28,799 bases of DNA from contig JAJFHC010000038.1 in NCBI GenBank assembly GCA_021775835.1, positions 1-28,799 of the forward strand, in the 5' to 3' direction. Every line of letters starts with the position of its first letter. The first letter of the stretch is position 1. Origin of the DNA: Hyphomicrobiales bacterium (GTDB lineage Bacteria; Pseudomonadota; Alphaproteobacteria; Rhizobiales; JAJFHC01). The notes beneath the pieces were generated by a model. It was not told where the DNA came from. It did no database searches and saw nothing but the letters and a program-made list of their open reading frames with translations. The position numbers and the translations under genes are program-made. Shown here in pieces: positions 23,089 through 28,799 of the stretch.

Positions 23089-23478
23089 TCAGACGCGCCT
23101 GCGTTTGGGTGGACGGCATCCGTTGTGCGGGATTGGCGTGACATCCCTGATTGACGTGATCTGGAACCCCGCAGCCTGCAGCGCGCGCAGTGCCGATTCC
23201 CGTCCGGAGCCCGGTCCGCGAACCTGGACTTCCAGGGTCTTCATGCCATGTTCTGCCGCCTTCTTGGCGGCATCTTCCGCAGCCATCTGTGCGGCATAGG
23301 GTGTCGATTTGCGTGACCCCTTGAAGCCCATCATGCCAGCCGAAGCCCAGGAAATCGCATTACCCTGTGCATCGGTTATTGTAATCATCGTGTTGTTGAA
23401 ACTTGCACTCACATGAGCAACGCCTGAAGTAATATTCTTGCGTTCCTTGCGGCGCACTCGCGTCTTATCCTTGGCCAT
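23089..23478 (-). CDS. rpsK: 30S ribosomal protein S11
   Basis: The 129-residue protein contains [43 protein letters not shown] and the C-terminal [21 protein letters not shown], which are invariant S11 features. It lies between rpsM and rpoA, 130 bases upstream of the rpoA start. S11 forms part of the 30S platform and the mRNA exit region. Confidence 0.98.
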   Translation of the reverse strand: MAKDKTRVRRKERKNITSGVAHVSASFNNTMITITDAQGNAISWASAGMMGFKGSRKSTPYAAQMAAEDAAKKAAEHGMKTLEVQVRGPGSGRESALRALQAAGFQITSIRDVTPIPHNGCRPPKRRRV

Positions 23479-23499
23479 AAATCGGTGCCTTACCTTAAA

Positions 23500-23868
23500 T
23501 TACTTCTTCTTGCCCGCAATTGCTTTAGCCGGCCCTTTGCGCGTGCGCGCGTTTGTATGAGTACGCTGACCACGAACCGGGAGGCCACGACGATGGCGAA
23601 GGCCACGGTAGCACCCAAGGTCCATCAAACGCTTGATGTTCATGGCCACTTCGCGGCGCAGATCACCCTCAACCATGTAATCACGGTCAATCGACTCACG
23701 GATCTGGATCACTTCCGTATCCGAAAGTTCATTGACACGCCGCTCGCGCGGTATACCAACTTTTTCACAGATCTCATGGGCCTTTTGCGGTCCGATACCG
23801 TGTATATATCTAAGCGCAATTTCGACACGCTTGTTCGTCGGAATGTTGACGCCGGCAATACGAGCCAC
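23500..23868 (-). CDS. rpsM: 30S ribosomal protein S13
   Basis: The 122-residue protein has [38 protein letters not shown] and the basic tail [20 protein letters not shown]. The start is GTG 23868, with AGGAGA seven bases upstream. It is the first gene of the alpha segment after adk. The adk-rpsM spacer (198 bp) holds a candidate promoter, and rpmJ, often found here in other bacteria, is absent from it. Confidence 0.98.
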   Translation of the reverse strand: MARIAGVNIPTNKRVEIALRYIHGIGPQKAHEICEKVGIPRERRVNELSDTEVIQIRESIDRDYMVEGDLRREVAMNIKRLMDLGCYRGLRHRRGLPVRGQRTHTNARTRKGPAKAIAGKKK

Positions 23869-24013
23869 TTCACGTTCTCCTAAATCCTGCTACCTTCTGG
23901 GGCAGCCCAATTGTAAATCTGTCGAAAACAGTTTTCTGCACAAAAACACCCGCAGGATACGGCCAACAGCGGCGCCGGATGCCTACGAATGTCAAAACGT
24001 CAGAGGTGTGCGG

Positions 24014-24042
24014 TTTTTACGGCTAGTTGACAAGAAGGTCAA
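24014..24042 (-). promoter_or_regulatory. Candidate internal promoter for rpsM-rpsK-rpoA-rplQ
   Basis: On the minus strand, TTGACC (24042-24037) and TAAAAA (24019-24014) are 17 bases apart. The -35 is also the arm of a perfect inverted repeat GTTGAC-(6)-GTCAAC (24026-24043). It would give rpsM through rplQ independent transcription with a leader of about 140 bases. Box matches are five of six and four of six. Confidence 0.4.
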
Positions 24043-24066
24043 CCATTTACCTCACAAAAACAGCAC

Positions 24067-24642
24067 TTAAACCGCCTTCAACGCCTCCTCCACCGACCGG
24101 CTGACATCATCGACGTGTGCCATCCCGTCTACAGTCCTCAAAATGCCGCGACTCTTGTAATATGTAATCAATGGCGCGGTCTGACCGTGATAAACGCCAA
24201 GCCGTGTCTTGAGTGCCTCGGCATTGTCGTCGTCACGAACGCTACCTTGTGATTCGGATGCTCGTGTTTCCACCCGGTTGATAAGGATGCCGTCGTCTAC
24301 ACTCAGCTCGATTACGGCATCCAGAGAAAGTCCCTTTGCCTCGAGGACGGTATCCAGCGCTTCTGCCTGGCTTACGTTCCTTGGAAATCCATCCAGAATG
24401 AAACCGTCTTTGCAGTCCGGTTGTTCAATACGTTCGGAAATAATGCTGACGACGATATCGTCAGGCACCAGTTCGCCCCTGGCCATGATGTCCTTCGCGA
24501 TCTGACCAACATCAGAGCCTGCGGCTACAGCCGCACGCAACATATCGCCTGTCGACAACTGAACGTAGCCACGGGTCTCTTCAAGCCGTTTAGCCTGTGT
24601 CCCCTTGCCGGCCCCCGGCGGACCAAGAAGAATCAGTTTCAT
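24067..24642 (-). CDS. adk: Adenylate kinase
   Basis: The 191-residue enzyme has the P-loop [34 protein letters not shown] and [18 protein letters not shown]. The LID is the short type without zinc-binding cysteines ([14 protein letters not shown]), as in many alphaproteobacteria. It interconverts ATP plus AMP with two ADP. Its start overlaps the secY stop by four bases. Confidence 0.97.
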   Translation of the reverse strand: MKLILLGPPGAGKGTQAKRLEETRGYVQLSTGDMLRAAVAAGSDVGQIAKDIMARGELVPDDIVVSIISERIEQPDCKDGFILDGFPRNVSQAEALDTVLEAKGLSLDAVIELSVDDGILINRVETRASESQGSVRDDDNAEALKTRLGVYHGQTAPLITYYKSRGILRTVDGMAHVDDVSRSVEEALKAV

Positions 24643-25970
24643 CTCCGTGAGCCTCTGAGTTTGGCCTTCTTGACCAGTCCTTCGTACTGGTGCGCGAGAA
24701 GGTGACTCTGAACCTGGGCAACTGTGTCCATGGTAACGCTGACGACGATCAGAAGTGACGTACCGCCAAAATAGAACGGCACAGCCGCATAGGACGACAG
24801 TAATTCAGGCAGAATACAAACCAGCGCCAGATAGATCGCGCCGACCACTGTAATCCTGGTAAGCACGTAGTCGATATATTCAGCCGTGCGTTCTCCCGGC
24901 CGAATTCCAGGAATGAACCCGCCGTACTTTTTGAGATTGTCGGCGGTATCCTTCGGATTGAACACGATGGCCGTGTAGAAGAATGCGAAGAACATAATTC
25001 CACCGATGTAAAGCAACAGAAACAGCGGTTGCCCACGGCCAAGAAGCGCTGTCACGGTGGTCAGCCACTCCGGTCCCTGCCCGGCGGAGAAACTTGCAAC
25101 CGTTATCGGAAGCAACAAAAGCGAAGAGGCAAAGATCGGTGGAATAACACCCGCCGTGTTCAGCTTCAGGGGCAGATGCGATGAATCCCCCTGATACATC
25201 TTGTTGCCCACCTGTCGCTTGGGATACTGGACGATCAGTCTTCGCTGAGCCCGTTCCACAAACACAATTATGGCAATCACCCCGACAGCCATGATCAGGA
25301 TGCCGATAATGAGATAGGTTGACAGCGCGCCCTGGCGACCCAATTCAAGCATCCCGACAATTGCCGATGGCAATTCTGCAACGATGCCGGAAAAAATGAT
25401 CAGAGAAATACCGTTGCCGATGCCACGGGCCGTAATCTGTTCGCCGAGCCACATCAGGAAGACGGTACCGCCCACCAGCGTAATGACCGTTGTTGCTTTG
25501 AAGAACAGACCGGGATCGTTGACCACGGTTCCCGTCGCTTCGAGGCCGGCTGCAATGCCATAGCCTTGGAGGGCTGCAAGCATGACGGTGCCATAGCGCG
25601 TGTACTGGTTGATCTGCTTGCGGCCCTGCTCACCTTCTTTCTTGAGTTGTTCAAGATGAGGCGACACGGTCGTCATGAGCTGAATGATGATTGATGCCGA
25701 AATGTAGGGCATGATATTGAGCGCGAAAATCGCCATACGCCCAACCGCACCACCGGCAAACATGTCGAACAGGCCAAGAATGCCAGCCTGGTTCTGATTA
25801 AAAAGATCACGAATGGCCTGGGGATCGATCCCCGGCAACGGAATATATGTACCAAGCCGGTAAACCAGCAACGCACCCAGTGTAAACCAGATACGCTTCT
25901 TCAGTTCTTCAGCCTTTGCGAAGGCCGAAAAGTTTAAATTGGCCGCAAGTTGTTCGGCTGCTGATGCCAT
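24639..25970 (-). CDS. secY: Protein translocase subunit SecY
   Basis: The 443-residue protein has ten membrane helices. Conserved parts include [14 protein letters not shown], the [20 protein letters not shown] region, the plug and the cytosolic loops [19 protein letters not shown] and [22 protein letters not shown]. It is the channel of the SecYEG translocon. It sits between rplO and adk, the standard spc-operon position. Confidence 0.98.
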   Translation of the reverse strand: MASAAEQLAANLNFSAFAKAEELKKRIWFTLGALLVYRLGTYIPLPGIDPQAIRDLFNQNQAGILGLFDMFAGGAVGRMAIFALNIMPYISASIIIQLMTTVSPHLEQLKKEGEQGRKQINQYTRYGTVMLAALQGYGIAAGLEATGTVVNDPGLFFKATTVITLVGGTVFLMWLGEQITARGIGNGISLIIFSGIVAELPSAIVGMLELGRQGALSTYLIIGILIMAVGVIAIIVFVERAQRRLIVQYPKRQVGNKMYQGDSSHLPLKLNTAGVIPPIFASSLLLLPITVASFSAGQGPEWLTTVTALLGRGQPLFLLLYIGGIMFFAFFYTAIVFNPKDTADNLKKYGGFIPGIRPGERTAEYIDYVLTRITVVGAIYLALVCILPELLSSYAAVPFYFGGTSLLIVVSVTMDTVAQVQSHLLAHQYEGLVKKAKLRGSRR

Positions 25971-26024
25971 TCAGGATCTCCGTAAACCCCATAATTTGGG
26001 GTCGCCGATCGTTTGAATCAACGA

Positions 26025-26519
26025 TCAGGCTTCGCTTTTGGCCGTCTTTTCGTCCGATTTGACCGCCGGCAGGATCACTTTTCCGCCAGCTTTTTCAACG
26101 GCGTCAATCGCGCCCTTGCTTGCGCCAGCAACTTCAACCGTCACTTTTGACGTAATCGAACCTTTTCCAAGTAAACGGACACCGTCACGCAGTTTGCGGA
26201 TGATTCCCGCTTCGATCAATGCGGCATTGTCGACGGTTTTGCCCGCGTCGATCTTGCCGGCATCAATGGCCATCTGCAGCCGTCCCACGTTGACTTCGCA
26301 GAAGTCCTTGGAAAAAATGTTGTTGAAGCCACGTTTCGGAAGACGGCGATGGATCGGCATCTGGCCGCCTTCGAAGCCTTTGATTGCGACACCGGAACGT
26401 GACTTCTGCCCCTTGTAGCCGCGACCACCGGTCTTGCCTTTGCCGGAGCCAACGCCCCGCCCCACGCGCGTGCGGGTTTGGCGAGCGCCTTCATTGTCTG
26501 TAATTTCGTTGAGCTTCAT
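26025..26519 (-). CDS. rplO: 50S ribosomal protein L15
   Basis: The 164-residue protein starts [20 protein letters not shown] and has the Gly/Arg/Lys-rich [20 protein letters not shown] and [19 protein letters not shown]. The C-terminal [22 protein letters not shown] is the domain conserved across L15. Its 26-base distance from rpmD marks it as co-transcribed. Confidence 0.98.
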   Translation of the reverse strand: MKLNEITDNEGARQTRTRVGRGVGSGKGKTGGRGYKGQKSRSGVAIKGFEGGQMPIHRRLPKRGFNNIFSKDFCEVNVGRLQMAIDAGKIDAGKTVDNAALIEAGIIRKLRDGVRLLGKGSITSKVTVEVAGASKGAIDAVEKAGGKVILPAVKSDEKTAKSEA

Positions 26520-26546
26520 CGGTCAAACTTTCCAAACGAACCAAAC

Positions 26547-26741
26547 TCAGGACGCGTCTACCACGCGTACCAGATGTTTCACTTTGTGTATCATGCCGCG
26601 AACTTCCGGCGTGTCAGGCAACGTGCGCTGCCGGTGCATCTTGTTGAGGCCCAGGCCGATGAGCGTCGCGCGCTGATCCTTCGGCCGACGAATCGGGCTA
26701 CCGGTCTGTTCGACCGTTACGGTTTTGCTCTTGTCAGCCAT
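26547..26741 (-). CDS. rpmD: 50S ribosomal protein L30
   Basis: The 64-residue protein contains [20 protein letters not shown] and [20 protein letters not shown], the L30 core. I chose ATG 26741 (MADKSK) over the in-frame TTG at 26750, because the family starts there. A GAAGGG element lies about 11 bases upstream. It sits in the usual place between rpsE and rplO. Confidence 0.97.
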   Translation of the reverse strand: MADKSKTVTVEQTGSPIRRPKDQRATLIGLGLNKMHRQRTLPDTPEVRGMIHKVKHLVRVVDAS

Positions 26742-26779
26742 CGCTGTCAAACCCTTCTAAACTACAAGCAATTATATGC

Positions 26780-27343
26780 TCAGGCTTCTGCCGTCTCGGC
26801 AAGCTCACTCACGCCATCGCGCCGGCGCGAAACAATCTCGCTGACTTTCTTGCCACGGCGGGCTGCAACCATGCGAGGGCTGTTTTCCTTGCGCAACGCG
26901 TCGAACGTCGCACGAACCATGTTGTATGGGTTGGACGAGCCAATTGACTTCGCAACCACATCCTGCATCCCGAGTGTTTCGAACACCGCGCGCATTGGGC
27001 CACCGGCGATGATACCGGTACCTGCGGGTGCTGCTCTCAGAACAACCTTGCCAGCGCCATGGCGACCGTTGACGTCATGGTGAAGTGTCCGTCCTTCACG
27101 CAACGGCACTCGGATCATGCCACGTTTGGCAGATTCCGTCGCCTTGCGGATAGCCTCTGGGACTTCCCTCGCCTTGCCGTGTCCGAATCCGACGCGACCC
27201 TTCTGGTCTCCAACAACGACCAGTGCCGCAAAACCGAAGCGGCGGCCACCCTTGACAACCTTGGCCACACGATTGATGTGCACAAGCTTATCGACAAATT
27301 CGCTGTCACGGTCGTCGCGGTTTCTCATATCATTACGTGCCAC
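26780..27343 (-). CDS. rpsE: 30S ribosomal protein S5
   Basis: The 187-residue protein has the double-stranded-RNA-binding-like N-domain ([40 protein letters not shown]) and the C-domain [18 protein letters not shown], ending in an alphaproteobacterial tail. The start is GTG 27343, with AAGGA eight bases upstream. An alternative ATG lies a few codons downstream. Confidence 0.97.
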   Translation of the reverse strand: MARNDMRNRDDRDSEFVDKLVHINRVAKVVKGGRRFGFAALVVVGDQKGRVGFGHGKAREVPEAIRKATESAKRGMIRVPLREGRTLHHDVNGRHGAGKVVLRAAPAGTGIIAGGPMRAVFETLGMQDVVAKSIGSSNPYNMVRATFDALRKENSPRMVAARRGKKVSEIVSRRRDGVSELAETAEA

Positions 27344-27355
27344 GTCGATTATCCT

Positions 27356-27712
27356 TTAAAAATTGAGACCGCTCTCGCGCGCCGCATCCGCCAAAGCCTT
27401 GACACGGCCGTGGAAAAGATAGCTGCCGCGATCGAAAATGACATCCTTGACGCCTGCCTTCACGGCACGTTCGGCAACAAGCTTACCAATCTCTTCCGCT
27501 GCGTGCTTGTCAGCCCCGGTTTTGAGATTGGAACGCATTTCCTTCTCAAGCGTTGAGGCAGACGCAAGCGTCTTGCCCTCGAGATCATCGATGACCTGGG
27601 CGTAGATGTGCTCCGACGAGCGAAACACCGATAGCCGTGGACGACCACCCGCCCGCTTGCGCAGCGCGCGACGGACACGGGATTTACGTCGTTGTGAAAC
27701 CTTATTGGACAT
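27356..27712 (-). CDS. rplR: 50S ribosomal protein L18
   Basis: The 118-residue protein starts with a basic region, then [20 protein letters not shown] and ends [20 protein letters not shown] followed by AARESGLNF, the classic L18 C-terminus. It binds 5S rRNA. It is 12 bases upstream of rpsE. Confidence 0.98.
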   Translation of the reverse strand: MSNKVSQRRKSRVRRALRKRAGGRPRLSVFRSSEHIYAQVIDDLEGKTLASASTLEKEMRSNLKTGADKHAAEEIGKLVAERAVKAGVKDVIFDRGSYLFHGRVKALADAARESGLNF

Positions 27713-27730
27713 TCCAGAAACTCCTGCGTC

Positions 27731-28264
27731 CTACTTCTTCTTACCTTCCTTACGGAAGATATATTCGTCTGAATATTTGATGCCTTTGCCCTTGTAGGGC
27801 TCCGGCTTTCGGTAGCGTCGAATCTCCGAAGCAACCTGTCCGACTTTCTGCTTGTCGATACCGGTTACCACGATCTCTGTCGGCTTCGGTGTCTGCACAT
27901 CAATATCGTCAGGAACCTTGTAGACAACATCGTGGCTGAACCCGAGATTTAACTGCAGGTCCTTGCCTTGTGCCGCGGCACGGTAGCCAACGCCGTTGAT
28001 TTCCAACTTACGGCTAAAGCCTTCACTAACACCGTGGACCAGGTTGGCAACAACCGTCCGCGACATACCCCACATGGAACGCCCGCGTTTGCTGTCGACA
28101 CGCGGATCAACCTTGATGCCATCATCACCAAGCTCCGCCAGCACCTCATCGACGAGTACTGCCGACAGTTCGCCCTTGGGACCTTTGACCGTTACTTGCT
28201 GGCCATCGATTGTCGCCGTAACGCCGGCTGGCATTCCGATGATCTTTTTTCCAATTCGAGACAT
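27731..28264 (-). CDS. rplF: 50S ribosomal protein L6
   Basis: The 177-residue protein starts [20 protein letters not shown] and has two repeated alpha+beta domains. The C-terminal one carries [20 protein letters not shown] and [20 protein letters not shown]. It is near the factor-binding site of the 50S subunit, and is 18 bases from rplR. Confidence 0.98.
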   Translation of the reverse strand: MSRIGKKIIGMPAGVTATIDGQQVTVKGPKGELSAVLVDEVLAELGDDGIKVDPRVDSKRGRSMWGMSRTVVANLVHGVSEGFSRKLEINGVGYRAAAQGKDLQLNLGFSHDVVYKVPDDIDVQTPKPTEIVVTGIDKQKVGQVASEIRRYRKPEPYKGKGIKYSDEYIFRKEGKKK

Positions 28265-28326
28265 CTGTTCATTGTCTCCTGTTGTTTTACGAACCCGTCA
28301 AACCAAACGTTGGGAAACGGTCGCGA

Positions 28327-28725
28327 TCAAAATACCTGGCAAAGAACCTCGCCGCCCACATTCTGGTCCCGGGCTTCGGCATCCGACATCACACCTTTGG
28401 GCGTGGACAGGATGGAAACACCCAGGCCGTTCTGTACGGTCGGTAAATCCTTCACGGATGAATAAACACGCCGGCCCGGCTTGGACACGCGCTGAATCTT
28501 GTGGATCACCGGAGTACCGTCAAAGTACTTCAGCTCGATCTCCAGCTCTGACTTGCCACCGTCATAGTCAACGCGTGCATAGCCACGAATGTAGCCTTCC
28601 GTTTGAAGGACATCCAGAACACCGGACCGGATCTTCGATGCCGGCGTTGATACCTTGGACTTGCCCCTCATCTGCGCATTGCGAATACGAGTCAGCATAT
28701 CGCCGAGCGGATCTGTCATCGTCAT
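28327..28725 (-). CDS. rpsH: 30S ribosomal protein S8
   Basis: The 132-residue protein has [20 protein letters not shown] and the C-terminal [20 protein letters not shown], both invariant in S8. I chose ATG 28725 (MTMTDPLGD), which gives the usual 132 residues, with GGAGA about nine bases upstream. ATG 28719 is the next option. S8 binds 16S helix 21 and often represses its own operon. Confidence 0.97.
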   Translation of the reverse strand: MTMTDPLGDMLTRIRNAQMRGKSKVSTPASKIRSGVLDVLQTEGYIRGYARVDYDGGKSELEIELKYFDGTPVIHKIQRVSKPGRRVYSSVKDLPTVQNGLGVSILSTPKGVMSDAEARDQNVGGEVLCQVF

Positions 28726-28738
28726 TGAACTTGTCTCC

Positions 28739-28799
28739 CTACCAGCTCGACTTGACCATACCGGGGATCTGCCCGTTGGATGCAAAGTCGCGCAAGGCA
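28739..28799 (-). CDS. rpsN: 30S ribosomal protein S14, partial (3' end only)
   Basis: The last bases of the window encode, on the minus strand, [19 protein letters not shown] followed by a TAG stop at 28741-28739. This matches the C-terminus of S14. The start lies beyond the window. It precedes rpsH by 13 bases, as expected in the spc operon. Confidence 0.93.
   Translation of the reverse strand, partial: ALRDFASNGQIPGMVKSSW

Noticed and set aside
1..28799. CRISPR array, insertion sequence, prophage or integrative element
   Set aside because: I saw no regularly spaced repeats, transposase or integrase frames, and no duplicated tRNA 3' end near tRNA-Leu.

Overview
The window looks like a chromosomal segment of an alphaproteobacterium, most likely in or near the Hyphomicrobiales (Rhizobiales). 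This rests on the gene set and order: a spc/alpha ribosomal operon followed by a Do-type protease, rarA, crcB, an RluC-type enzyme, a HAD phosphatase and an ATP12 chaperone; a pccB-pccA pair; DUF6356 proteins; and an ECF42-type sigma factor. There is no 16S gene, so placement below class is inference. I saw no insertion sequence, prophage, CRISPR array or attachment site.

Left part (1-5100). A partial PaaI-type thioesterase and a MerR regulator lie on the minus strand, translationally coupled. A perfect 12-bp palindrome lies upstream of the regulator. Divergent from them is a 56-codon gene for a secreted, cationic, four-cysteine miniprotein, preceded by a bulged 12-bp hairpin. Then come mgtE (Mg2+ transporter), a DcaP-like porin and an unrecognised exported 163-residue protein, all on the minus strand.

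Middle left (5269-8890). A plus-strand operon encodes a DGPF/YCII protein, an ECF42-type sigma factor with a C-terminal TPR-like extension, a VOC protein, a MAPEG membrane protein, a TfoX N-domain protein and a DUF2461 protein. A sequence resembling the motif I recall for ECF42 promoters sits just upstream, so the operon is probably self-activated.

Middle (8976-11870). tRNA-Leu(GAG) and an 80-residue orphan SpoA/FliN-like protein (GTG start) lie on the minus strand. lipB follows on the plus strand, and its 3' end overlaps a convergent DUF805 gene by 49 bp. Two tandem DUF6356 genes stand divergent from an Lrp/AsnC regulator whose start is only about 14 bases past its probable -10 box.

Middle right (11893-21293). 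pccB-pccA encode an acyl-CoA (probably propionyl-CoA) carboxylase. A separate minus-strand block, degQ-rarA-crcB-rluC-HAD-ATP12, has four consecutive 4-nt start/stop overlaps among its last five genes.

Right part (21383-28799). The minus strand carries rpsN(partial)-rpsH-rplF-rplR-rpsE-rpmD-rplO-secY-adk-rpsM-rpsK-rpoA-rplQ, ending in a strong intrinsic terminator. A candidate internal promoter lies between adk and rpsM. Several starts are GTG (rpsE, rpsM, rpoA, pccB and the FliN-like gene), chosen by their Shine-Dalgarno sites.

The most promising undescribed items are the cysteine-rich miniprotein with its structured leader, the ECF42 operon with its unusual cargo and an exported orphan next to it, and the DUF6356 pair facing an Lrp regulator.
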